Below, in pieces: positions 43,026 to 51,202 of a DNA stretch of 64,000 nt. How positions within the stretch are numbered: the first letter of the stretch is position 1; every line of letters begins with the position of its first letter. Under the pieces are notes generated by a model. The model had not been told where the DNA came from, searched no databases, and was given only the letters and a program-made list of their open reading frames with translations. Source of the DNA: Verrucomicrobiota bacterium (GTDB lineage Bacteria; Verrucomicrobiota; Verrucomicrobiia; Limisphaerales; UBA1319); assembly GCA_022709905.1 (NCBI GenBank), contig JAKLHY010000018.1, positions 45,515 through 109,514 on the forward strand. Reading direction: 5' to 3'. A program made the position numbers and the translations under genes.

Positions 43026-44819
43026 ATGATCCCCCCAAAACTTTCCTTACTCATCGGCAGCCGCAAACAGGTTGCTCCACTCGTTCTTCTCATAGTGACA
43101 GGCTTGCTCCATTGTCTCCTGACCCGGGGAGCCGAGCCTCAAGTGGAATTCGCCGTCTCGAGCCAGGCGGTCGATTGCTATGACTATGTCGAAGTGACGT
43201 TGAAAGCCGCCCAGCCTCAAATGGGAAATCCGTTCACCGATGTCACCGTGACGGGTGAGTTCGGCCTTCAAGGTGAGAACAAGCCTCTGGCCGTGGACGG
43301 ATTCTGTGACTCAGCGGATGGACGGTTGTTCCGAATCCGTTTCATGCCATCGAAACCCGGTCGCTATGATTTCGCGGTGAGGTATCGGGATGCCACCGGA
43401 GAAAAAGTCTACCGCGGCGCCTTCGAGGCAAGGGACGCCAAGAGGAAGGGCGTGGTCCGTGTCGATCCCGAGTTTCTCTGGCATTTCCAATGGGAAGGCA
43501 CCAAGGAACGGTATTTCTGGAACGGCACGACAGCTTACTGGCTGGCCGGATGGGATGAAGATACCATCGCCCATATCCTCGATCGCCTGGACCGCCTCAA
43601 AGTCACCCGAGTCCGGGTAGCCTTGAATGGGCGGGTCAAGGATGGACGGGCCTGGTTTGAAAATGTGTTTCCGACCGAAAAGTTCTCATTTCTGCTGAAT
43701 CCATGGATGGCCAAGAATCCCGCGAGCGTGGAACAACCGGAGTTCGATGTCACCCGATTCAATATCGATTACTGGCAAAAATTCGAGCGCCTGTTGGCAC
43801 ACGCCCGCGCCAAGGATATGGTGGTATCCGTGATCTTCTATGTCGATGGTCGGCGTCCCGGAGTGGATCCTTTTGGCCGGGAAGGCATGGGAGGATTGGA
43901 TGAACAACGTTATTACCGCTATGCCGTGGCGCGATTGGCCCCGTTTGCGAATGTCATGTGGGATATTTCCAACGAATACCGTCTATTTCGAGACGATTCG
44001 TGGGCCGAGAAAATGGGCGCCCTGGTAAAGCGGTGGGATCCCTACGATCACCTGACCTCAGTCCACGGCCATGGCGACTTCAAATTTGGCAAGTCAACCT
44101 GGGCTGATTTCGCGATGTATCAAAGCTGGGACGAGTCCGGGGGCTGGGATTTCATGCTCAAGAACCGGCAACAGCAGGAGCGGAGCGGGCGGATCATTCC
44201 CCAGGTCAACGAGGAATATGGCTACGAGGATCATTATCCGAAAGGCTGGGGCAACGACCGTGTGGCCCCGGCCCGATCGGCTGATTCACGCCGGCGCCTG
44301 GCCTGGGAGATGTATATGGCTGGGGGATACCAAACCGCGGGGGAACGCGCCGATCGAGGCACGGGGTGGGGCCCCGATACTGGCGGCGGATGGATTAACG
44401 GCCGCGGCGACGACACCATGATTCAGTTCGAGCTTTACGGGCATATCTACGATTTCTTCACCTCGATGACCTGGTGGACGCTTCAGCCGGATCCCAGTCT
44501 GGTTGTCTCGTATCAGCCTGCAAAGAAGAATACTGTCGCCGGTTCTGACCCCGCCGGCAAAGTCATGGCATCGCGAAATAAAGAGGGCGATCTGGCGGTA
44601 GTTTATCTTCCCGCAGGCGGTGTGGTGACGCTCAAGGGCGAATTATTGAAGGATGGCCTGAGACCTCTCTGGTTTAGCCCGCTAGATGGCGGCACTCGAA
44701 TCGCCCGGGCGCTCCGATCCAAAACTTATCGCGCACCGGACGCCAACGATTGGGTGCTCCTATTCCGAACTCCATGCAACTGTTCGTTCCGCGAATACGA
44801 CGACGAATTCGAGAAGTGA
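43026..44819 (+). CDS. DUF5060/apiosidase-like glycoside hydrolase
   Basis: A 597-aa exported enzyme (ATG 43026 gives MIPPKLSLLIGSRKQVAPL and a leader; ATG 42996 overlaps the previous gene). The N-terminal 100 residues are a DUF5060 Ig-like domain (MGNPFTDVTVTGEF, GRYDFAVRYRD). A TIM-barrel of the apiosidase-like/DUF4038 type follows (FWNGTTAYWLAGWDEDTIAH, VMWDISNEYRLF with a candidate acid/base Glu, and IIPQVNEEYGYEDHYP with a candidate nucleophile Glu). A C-terminal beta-domain ends the protein. Such enzymes cleave side-chain sugars of plant or algal polysaccharides; the substrate is not predictable. It is the last gene of the plus-strand run and suggests that the whole cluster deals with polysaccharide or its breakdown products. 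Confidence 0.78.
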   Translation: MIPPKLSLLIGSRKQVAPLVLLIVTGLLHCLLTRGAEPQVEFAVSSQAVDCYDYVEVTLKAAQPQMGNPFTDVTVTGEFGLQGENKPLAVDGFCDSADGRLFRIRFMPSKPGRYDFAVRYRDATGEKVYRGAFEARDAKRKGVVRVDPEFLWHFQWEGTKERYFWNGTTAYWLAGWDEDTIAHILDRLDRLKVTRVRVALNGRVKDGRAWFENVFPTEKFSFLLNPWMAKNPASVEQPEFDVTRFNIDYWQKFERLLAHARAKDMVVSVIFYVDGRRPGVDPFGREGMGGLDEQRYYRYAVARLAPFANVMWDISNEYRLFRDDSWAEKMGALVKRWDPYDHLTSVHGHGDFKFGKSTWADFAMYQSWDESGGWDFMLKNRQQQERSGRIIPQVNEEYGYEDHYPKGWGNDRVAPARSADSRRRLAWEMYMAGGYQTAGERADRGTGWGPDTGGGWINGRGDDTMIQFELYGHIYDFFTSMTWWTLQPDPSLVVSYQPAKKNTVAGSDPAGKVMASRNKEGDLAVVYLPAGGVVTLKGELLKDGLRPLWFSPLDGGTRIARALRSKTYRAPDANDWVLLFRTPCNCSFREYDDEFEK

Positions 44820-44957
44820 CTAAGGGTCTTTTCAAAAATAACTTCGGGTTTTGCTGGCGGCAGTTTGGCTGGCTGGCGAGGCGCGAATGACGAACATACC
44901 CTAAGAACGGGAGGCCGCCGGACGATGCGCGGTCATTGGCGAGGAGAGGCGGGAGGA

Positions 44958-47570
44958 TCAGCTCCTCATGACCTCGCCCAGGGCGGCGACGAGTTGATCG
45001 GTTGCATAAGGTTTGGCCAGCATCGCTTTGAAACCGAAGGCGGTGTGATTGGCCATGACCGGGTTATTGGAATATCCGCTGGAGACAATCGCGCGGATGT
45101 CGGGATCGAGGGTCCGCAAACGGTTCAAGGTTTCTTCGCCTCCCATTCCGCCCGGAACCGTGAGATCCAGAATAACCGCTTCGATCGGTTCCCCGTTTTC
45201 CTTGCTCCGGGTATAGGCCGCGATGGCCTCATGTCCATCCGTCGCGGCGGTGACCTGATACCCCAGTTTGGTAAGCATTCGAGATAGTGTGTTAAGCACG
45301 GGACGTTCGTCGTCCATGACCAGGATTCGGCCCGGCTTGGGCAAGGGAGCCAATTCTGGTTTGGGGGAGGAAGGCAGTGAATGGTTCGAGGCCGGCAGGT
45401 AAATGTCAAAACGGGAGCCCTCTCCGAGCCGGGAATCGACATGGATAACGCCCTCGTGACGTTTGACAATCGAATAAGCGGTCGCCAGCCCCAGACCGCT
45501 GCCTCTTTGTTTGGTCGAGAAATACGGATCAAAGATTTTGTCCAGATGCTCCGATCGAATGCCGGATCCCTGATCAGCGATCGAGATCACCACATAACGG
45601 CCCGCTTTCACGGGCAAACCGGATGATTCCTTCAGAACGAGGTTTTGGGATCGGATATGAATGATCTCGCCCTCCGGAACGGCTTCGACGGCGTTGATGA
45701 CGATATTATGAATGACCTGGCTGATCTGGCCCTTGTCGGCGTCCACCGGCCACATGTCTTCCGTCAATTCGAAGTGGCAGCGCGCCGCCGAGCCGTGGGT
45801 GGCAAACCGCGCGGATTCCCGGATCACATCGCCGAGCACCTCGGTTTGCCGGATGGGAGCGCCGCCCTTGGCGAAAGTCAACAGTTGTTGTGTCAGATCG
45901 CGCGCGCGATCGCAGGCCAGTTCGGCCTCGCGCAGGGACGCTCTTGCTTCGCTGTGTGCGGCCACCTCGGAGCGAGCCAGGGAAACCCGGCCGACGATGG
46001 TGGTCAGGAGGTTATTGAAATCGTGGGCGATCCCACCGGCCAACAGGCCGATCGATTCGAGTTTGCTCGTTTTGATCTGTTCTTCCAGCAGTCGTTGCTT
46101 GTCGGAGACATCCCGAATGGCCACCACGACCCCGACAACCTGGCCTTGCATATCCCGCAAGGGCGAGGCAACCAATGTGACCAGTGGCTGCGCGGGATTC
46201 CGCTCATTGCCGAGACGGATCGGTTTCGGGGTGCTCCAGGGCAGGCCGGAGCGCAGGACTTCGCCGGTCGGACAAGTGACCTTGGCCAGTGTGGTGGAAT
46301 CCTGGATGCTCAAAACTTCCTCCAGGTTTTTGCCCAGGACCTCGGTTTGAGACCAACCCGTGAGGGTTTCCGCTGTCCGGTTGAGCAGCACAATGCGTTC
46401 ATCGGTATCCAAAGCGATCACTCCGTCGCCAATCGAGCCCAAGGTCACCGTTAACCGCTCTTTTTCCTCCGCCAATCTGGCGTTGCTCGCAATCAATTGG
46501 CTGGAAAGGTCTTCAGCATGATGACGCGCCCGGGCTTGGGTCCATGAGATCATGAACAGGAGGGCGCAGATCAGGCCACCCGCTAGAAGGATCAGAAACG
46601 GGATGCGAGCTTCCGGCGATACCTCAAAGGCCGGCAGGCTGGAATAGTGGAAGGTCCATTGCCGTCCCACGCCCGCCAGCCGTTCGATGCGCTGAAAGCG
46701 GGAAGCATGCCTGGATCCTGCGGCCCCAGCAAAACCGACCGAAGGCTCGCTGTCAAACCAGAGCCGGTTCGTCTCCATCGTCAGGCCATCATACACCTCG
46801 AAACCGATCGTGGGCTCCTCTGTTTTGATGAATATTTCACTCCAAAATCGTTTGGCGGAAAAGGAGGCGAACACAAAACCTTTGAGCTTTTCGCGACGCT
46901 CCGCCTGTGTGGTGGGCACTGGTCCCCGATCATAAACGGGCGCATACAGCATAAACCCGTTGTTCATGATGTTCGTTCGGCCAATCAGCACATTGAGCTT
47001 TTCCGTGCAGGCAATTTCAGCGTTGTCCCGCGCCTGATTCATCGCCGCAAGTCGACGCGGTTCTGTGGCGATGTATGAGCCAATCGCGGGGGCGTTGGAG
47101 TCCGAGAAATTATCCCAATGCATGAGGACATAATTGGTATCCGAACACGCAGCGACCTGTGCAATGATATTTTCCTGTGACTTAAGTTGGCGCATCAAGT
47201 CCAGGAAGTCAGCCCGCTCATGAGCGCGAATCCGGCTGTAGTAACCCAGGTCATACATGCCGACAGCGTTCGTTCGGAGCCCTTGAGCCTCGAGGAAGTC
47301 TCTGAACTCGAGGGGATCCATCAGCTTATCCTGGCTAAAGAACGCGCTGATACCGTTCAGGATATTGTAGTAGGCCGCGATGTAGAGTTCCGTCGTGTGC
47401 CTGTATTTGGCGACGGCCTGATCAAAGGCCGCCTGTTGCCGACGGTGGATCTCGGCTTTGGCCCAGCCATGGACCAGGATCGTGGCCAGTAGCGCGATGA
47501 ACAAAACGCCATAGGCCGCCCCCGCCCGAAAAACGTGCTTTAGGATTTTATCAATTCCGCCTCGCCCCAT
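44958..47570 (-). CDS. CHASE-PAS hybrid sensor histidine kinase with receiver domain
   Basis: An 870-aa membrane hybrid kinase. Order: transmembrane helix (about 15-35), periplasmic CHASE domain (about 60-310, DPLEFRDFLEAQGLRTNAVG and GLGYYSRI-like pattern DLGYYSRI), second transmembrane helix (about 322-342), PAS domain (375-495, GDGVIALDTDERIVLLN), HisKA (LLAGGIAHDFNNLLTTIVG, phospho-acceptor His near 540), HATPase (N-box IHNIVINAVEAVP, DQGSGI, GSGLGLATAYSIV) and a C-terminal receiver (ILVMDDERPVLN, acceptor Asp in VILDLTVPG, Lys in LAKPYA). CHASE domains sense small extracellular ligands. No separate response regulator is adjacent, so phosphotransfer to a distant partner is likely. It converges with the glycosidase gene. 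Confidence 0.92.
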   Translation of the reverse strand: MGRGGIDKILKHVFRAGAAYGVLFIALLATILVHGWAKAEIHRRQQAAFDQAVAKYRHTTELYIAAYYNILNGISAFFSQDKLMDPLEFRDFLEAQGLRTNAVGMYDLGYYSRIRAHERADFLDLMRQLKSQENIIAQVAACSDTNYVLMHWDNFSDSNAPAIGSYIATEPRRLAAMNQARDNAEIACTEKLNVLIGRTNIMNNGFMLYAPVYDRGPVPTTQAERREKLKGFVFASFSAKRFWSEIFIKTEEPTIGFEVYDGLTMETNRLWFDSEPSVGFAGAAGSRHASRFQRIERLAGVGRQWTFHYSSLPAFEVSPEARIPFLILLAGGLICALLFMISWTQARARHHAEDLSSQLIASNARLAEEKERLTVTLGSIGDGVIALDTDERIVLLNRTAETLTGWSQTEVLGKNLEEVLSIQDSTTLAKVTCPTGEVLRSGLPWSTPKPIRLGNERNPAQPLVTLVASPLRDMQGQVVGVVVAIRDVSDKQRLLEEQIKTSKLESIGLLAGGIAHDFNNLLTTIVGRVSLARSEVAAHSEARASLREAELACDRARDLTQQLLTFAKGGAPIRQTEVLGDVIRESARFATHGSAARCHFELTEDMWPVDADKGQISQVIHNIVINAVEAVPEGEIIHIRSQNLVLKESSGLPVKAGRYVVISIADQGSGIRSEHLDKIFDPYFSTKQRGSGLGLATAYSIVKRHEGVIHVDSRLGEGSRFDIYLPASNHSLPSSPKPELAPLPKPGRILVMDDERPVLNTLSRMLTKLGYQVTAATDGHEAIAAYTRSKENGEPIEAVILDLTVPGGMGGEETLNRLRTLDPDIRAIVSSGYSNNPVMANHTAFGFKAMLAKPYATDQLVAALGEVMRS

Positions 47571-47724
47571 GGAGAACCTGGCTTTTGTTCACTATCGGCA
47601 CTTCGGAAAATATCTTAAACATCGTGCGGATCAATCCCCGTTTTGTTTGCGTCTCAACTCAACTATAGGGAGATAATCTTTGGAATGAACATCGCGACGC
47701 TGGTCGGTTTGAGGCGCAGCTTCG

Positions 47725-48315
47725 TTAGAACTCGAGCGGCACCCGGACAATGATGGCGCCCATGATGTCGTTGGTTTTAAAGTTCCGGCGGGGGCTGGAG
47801 GGATGGCGATTATGGCAGGCCACACACGAAGGCAGCCCGGCCACATCGGGATACACAGCCGTAAAATAGCTGCGTCCCCCGAGGAGTTCCTCGGTGTAGT
47901 AGTTCGTCCCCGGATGTTGGGCGACAAATTCGAGCCCGGCCTGCTCGACGGCCGTTTGCGGGCCGTGACTCGAGTTGATGGGCCACAGGGAACGCAAGGC
48001 GTAGGAGAATTCAGCGCCTTTCTTTTGGATATCAACGGCCGCTAATCGCAGCATCTGGGCGTGAACCGGCAGGCATCCTTCCGCCTGCCAATGCTCCGAG
48101 ACCTGAAGCTCTCCACGGCCAGCCGTTATGCGCTCAACGATCACTCGGCTGTAGACAGCTCGATCAGCGGCGATAACCGAATGGAGTGCGTCGGCCATTT
48201 TTCGGGGGCTCACCGTTGTGATTTTATGGGTTTTTTCGGCTGCGCCACCGCTGAAAAAGATTAGCCAGGAGAAGACCAGTCCCAGAGAGGTTGTTGTGAT
48301 AAAGTGCCTTTTCAT
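47725..48315 (-). CDS. Exported Tll0287-like (DUF3365) mono-heme c protein
   Basis: A 196-aa protein with a signal peptide (TSLGLVFSWLIFFSGGAAE) and one c-type heme site CVACHNRHP near residue 164. The end of the protein (NFKTNDIMGAIIVRVPL) and the ALRSLWPIN segment match the DUF3365/Tll0287-like heme domain, a PAS-like fold often used for redox or gas sensing. It stands alone here, without a kinase domain. Its ATG (48315-48313) overlaps the TGA of the upstream ASPIC gene (48314-48312), so the two are translated together. The possible partner kinase with a CHASE domain lies just downstream on the same strand, but is separated by 154 bases. Confidence 0.82.
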   Translation of the reverse strand: MKRHFITTTSLGLVFSWLIFFSGGAAEKTHKITTVSPRKMADALHSVIAADRAVYSRVIVERITAGRGELQVSEHWQAEGCLPVHAQMLRLAAVDIQKKGAEFSYALRSLWPINSSHGPQTAVEQAGLEFVAQHPGTNYYTEELLGGRSYFTAVYPDVAGLPSCVACHNRHPSSPRRNFKTNDIMGAIIVRVPLEF

Positions 48316-49943
48316 GGTTCGCGGATTTTAAGGATACGGTCGGCCTCGACATCGCGGAGATTTTGGGTCTTTCCGCTGGGCCACAAGATGTCGATGCGGT
48401 CCACCTCCCGGCAGTCTCCGAGCCCGAAGTGCAGCCGCTTGTCTCCCTGCATCAGGAAGCCCGATGGGCATAATGCCTCGGATTTCCAGGCGCGGCCCTG
48501 GGCCGTGATGGTGACGAGCGCCCCGTAGCCGTCTCGATTGCTGCGGCTGCCTTCGAGGGCCAGTTTGAGCCAATGATGGCCGGTCCGGCTCCGGTTCCGA
48601 ATCAGAAACGCGCGGTTCGCCAGCACCGTCACCAGCAGGTCCTGCCGGCCGTCATTGTCAAAGTCCAGCACCGCGCTGCCGCGGCCGTTGATTTTCTGGC
48701 GAAAGAACGCCCCTCCCTCGGAAACAGCGTCGGTAAACCTGGCCTGGCCATCGTTTTTCAGCAGCAGACTGAGGGTGCCCTCGATCGTAAAGGCGTCGCC
48801 GTTTGCGCTGAAAATGTCGAGATCGCCGTCGTTGTCCATGTCAATAAATACCCCGCCCCAGCCCACATAGTTCTGCGTCAGTCGCCCCAAGCCCGATGCC
48901 CACATGCGATCCTCATAAAAGCCCTTGGGATTGCGCAAATAGAGCGATCCATAACCCAGGCGTGTGATAAACAGATCCGGCAGCCCATCCCCGTTGCAGT
49001 CCCCAATCGAGGCGTTCATGGAACCGGGGGCCTCGCCAATCGAGTTGAAGGCCACACCCAGGTCGATGGCCGCATCCCGGAAATGTCCTTTCCCATCATT
49101 CAGCCAAAGCGCATTCGGGGTGTCGTCGTTGGAGACATAAATATCCACGTCGCCGTCCCAATCGCAGTCGAAAACCGATACCGACATCGCCCGATGCCCG
49201 GGCGCATAAAGGCCCGCAGCCCGGGTCACATCCTCAAATGTTCCGTCGCCGCGATTTCGATAGAGATGGTTGGCCTCGCCCGGGTAAGCCAACGGTCCCG
49301 GATAGGCCCCGGGATTCTGTTCTGAAACCGTGCTGGGATCAAAGGTGAGGTAGTTGGCCACAAAGAGATCCAATCGGCCATCCCGGTCGGCATCGAGGAA
49401 GGCCGCGCCAATGCCGGTTCCCATATCCCCAACGCCAGCCCGGTCGGTGACTTCCTCGAAGGTGCCGTCGCCGCGGTTGCGAAAGAGCTGATTGCGGCCA
49501 ATGTTTACCACGTAGAGATCCGTGTGCCCATCATTGTCATAATCTCCCGCTGTGGCCGCGCTCGAATATCCAGCGCCCGTTACGCCCGCTTTGTGAGTGA
49601 CATCTTCAAACGTGCCATTGCCGCGATTGCGGAAGAGGCGGTTGGGTTCGCGTTGGCTGCCATCCTGGGGGGATGTGACCCCCTTCAGCGGCCCCCAATT
49701 GACCAGATATGCATCCATCCATCCATCCTGGTCGTAGTCGAGGATGGCACCGCCCGATCCGTTGGACAGCAGGATATTGGCGATGCGTTGGTGGCAGAAC
49801 TGATGATGAAAAACGAGACCGGCTCGGTGGCTCACGTCTTCGAAAAGATCGGCGGGTCCGGCCATTACGGGAGGATGCGAAACAGGCGGCGTCGCCGGGA
49901 TCGCTCCGATAGTGGAGCCGACAAGGGCAATACCGAGCAACAT
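48312..49943 (-). CDS. Exported FG-GAP/ASPIC-UnbV (CRTAC1-like) protein
   Basis: A 543-aa protein; ATG 49943 is chosen because a signal peptide follows (MLLGIALVGSTIGAIPA), while the frame further upstream (to 50147) is rich in charged residues and unlikely to be coding. FG-GAP repeats have calcium loops (DYDQDGWMD, DYDNDGHTD, DADRDGRLD, DMDNDGDLD) and the C-terminal 80 residues are an ASPIC/UnbV domain (SRSNRDGYGALVTI, RIDILWPSGKTQNL). Close in layout to the lipoprotein at 54661-56406. It is coupled by ATGA to the mono-heme Tll0287-like gene, the second case in this window of an ASPIC protein tied to a heme protein. Confidence 0.8.
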   Translation of the reverse strand: MLLGIALVGSTIGAIPATPPVSHPPVMAGPADLFEDVSHRAGLVFHHQFCHQRIANILLSNGSGGAILDYDQDGWMDAYLVNWGPLKGVTSPQDGSQREPNRLFRNRGNGTFEDVTHKAGVTGAGYSSAATAGDYDNDGHTDLYVVNIGRNQLFRNRGDGTFEEVTDRAGVGDMGTGIGAAFLDADRDGRLDLFVANYLTFDPSTVSEQNPGAYPGPLAYPGEANHLYRNRGDGTFEDVTRAAGLYAPGHRAMSVSVFDCDWDGDVDIYVSNDDTPNALWLNDGKGHFRDAAIDLGVAFNSIGEAPGSMNASIGDCNGDGLPDLFITRLGYGSLYLRNPKGFYEDRMWASGLGRLTQNYVGWGGVFIDMDNDGDLDIFSANGDAFTIEGTLSLLLKNDGQARFTDAVSEGGAFFRQKINGRGSAVLDFDNDGRQDLLVTVLANRAFLIRNRSRTGHHWLKLALEGSRSNRDGYGALVTITAQGRAWKSEALCPSGFLMQGDKRLHFGLGDCREVDRIDILWPSGKTQNLRDVEADRILKIREP

Positions 49944-50166
49944 CGACCATTGCGTCCTCGCTGAAATTGGGGATGTTTTGTGGATCCTATTTGCCCGCGA
50001 GGCGGAAAAAACGGAGGTCAGAGGGGATTCCGTATGGCGATATGGGAAAATCACGGCGCGAGCTATAAGCGAATGCCGATCGTGCGTCAAGGGCAAGCCG
50101 GCCTCTCGTTTGCCATCGGGTACTTTGTCTGAAAACAGGAATCCCACGGCATTCTTGGACAGGTTC

Positions 50167-51171
50167 CTAAAGGGCGTGGTTGTTCCTTATGGCCGATCGG
50201 ATGACGGCTTCGTTTTCCGAGACGGTGCGATCTCCTCGAGGATCGCGGGACGACGCGAAAGTGGCGGGAGGATATCCCTTCTGGCCTGGCGGATAGGCTT
50301 TCCATCGGAGGTGCGCCAGGGGATTATGACCCAGGCGTTGCTGGCGGGCTGTCCGCAGAGCGTCGAGGTCGATCTCGGCGACAACAATCTTTTTTCCGGG
50401 GCCAGGATCGGCCTGGGCCAGAATCCGCCCGTCAAAATCCACCACCATGCTGCCGCCCGGCCAGGAAAAAGGCCCGTAATGTTGCAGGCTGGCACCTTGA
50501 TTGGCCGCCACAACATAGGCCATGTTCTCGAGGGCTCGACAGCGATTGACCACAGTCCACCAGTCCATCGGGGGAGTCGCGCCCCAGGGATCCATGTAAG
50601 CCGAAACCCGTATCAAAATTTCAGCCCCGTTCAGCGCAAGCTGGCGGATGGCCTCCGGAAAGATCCAATCGTAGCAGATCGCGCATCCAAGGCGGCCAAT
50701 GGGCGTCGAGACAACCGGAAACATTTCTTCGGAATAATCCGGGATGTCGTGCGGGCTGGCGTGAACTTCCCATGGAATCCAGGGATTGACTTTGCGGTAC
50801 TTGGATAGCAGACCCTCGGGACCCACGAGGCATGATGTGTTGAACAGAACCCCCGGCCAGGCCGGGTCCGACTCGATGAAGCTGCCGGTCTGGATATAGA
50901 TCCCATGCTCGCGCGCCTTGGCGATATAACGCTCGATATGTTCGTTGGGCAGTGGCACCGCCAGGCGGTCGCGCAGTTGACTCGCGGTCGGATAGATCGG
51001 CGCGGCATGCGCGAACTCGGGAAATACCACGAGCCGAACAGGAAAAAACGGCTTATAACCCATCACGGCGCCGTCGATCATGGACAACATGCGATCCACG
51101 CGGCTGCCGATTTCCCGGTGGTGCGTCGGACAGGCGAAATCGGTTTGGCAGGCGGCAACGGCGTATCTCAT
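50167..51171 (-). CDS. Carbon-nitrogen hydrolase (nitrilase superfamily)
   Basis: A 334-aa cytoplasmic amidohydrolase with the full catalytic triad: Glu in VVFPEFAHA (about residue 52), Lys in SKYRKVNPW (about 125) and Cys in GCAICYDWIFPEAIRQ (about 168). Length and motif spacing are typical of aliphatic amidases and N-carbamoyl amidohydrolases; the exact substrate cannot be told. No signal peptide. It starts 31 bases after the TPR/FG-GAP/ASPIC giant and could be in the same transcript. Its link to the secreted propeller proteins is unexplained; it might process an amide product taken up by the cell. Confidence 0.88.
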   Translation of the reverse strand: MRYAVAACQTDFACPTHHREIGSRVDRMLSMIDGAVMGYKPFFPVRLVVFPEFAHAAPIYPTASQLRDRLAVPLPNEHIERYIAKAREHGIYIQTGSFIESDPAWPGVLFNTSCLVGPEGLLSKYRKVNPWIPWEVHASPHDIPDYSEEMFPVVSTPIGRLGCAICYDWIFPEAIRQLALNGAEILIRVSAYMDPWGATPPMDWWTVVNRCRALENMAYVVAANQGASLQHYGPFSWPGGSMVVDFDGRILAQADPGPGKKIVVAEIDLDALRTARQQRLGHNPLAHLRWKAYPPGQKGYPPATFASSRDPRGDRTVSENEAVIRSAIRNNHAL

Positions 51172-51202
51172 GGCAGGAATGGCGGGATCAGGAGGGTTTG
51201 AG

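Noticed and set aside
44820..44957. Possible RNA gene or terminator between the glycosidase and hybrid kinase genes
   Set aside because: No clear stem with T-run and no tRNA-like fold could be drawn.
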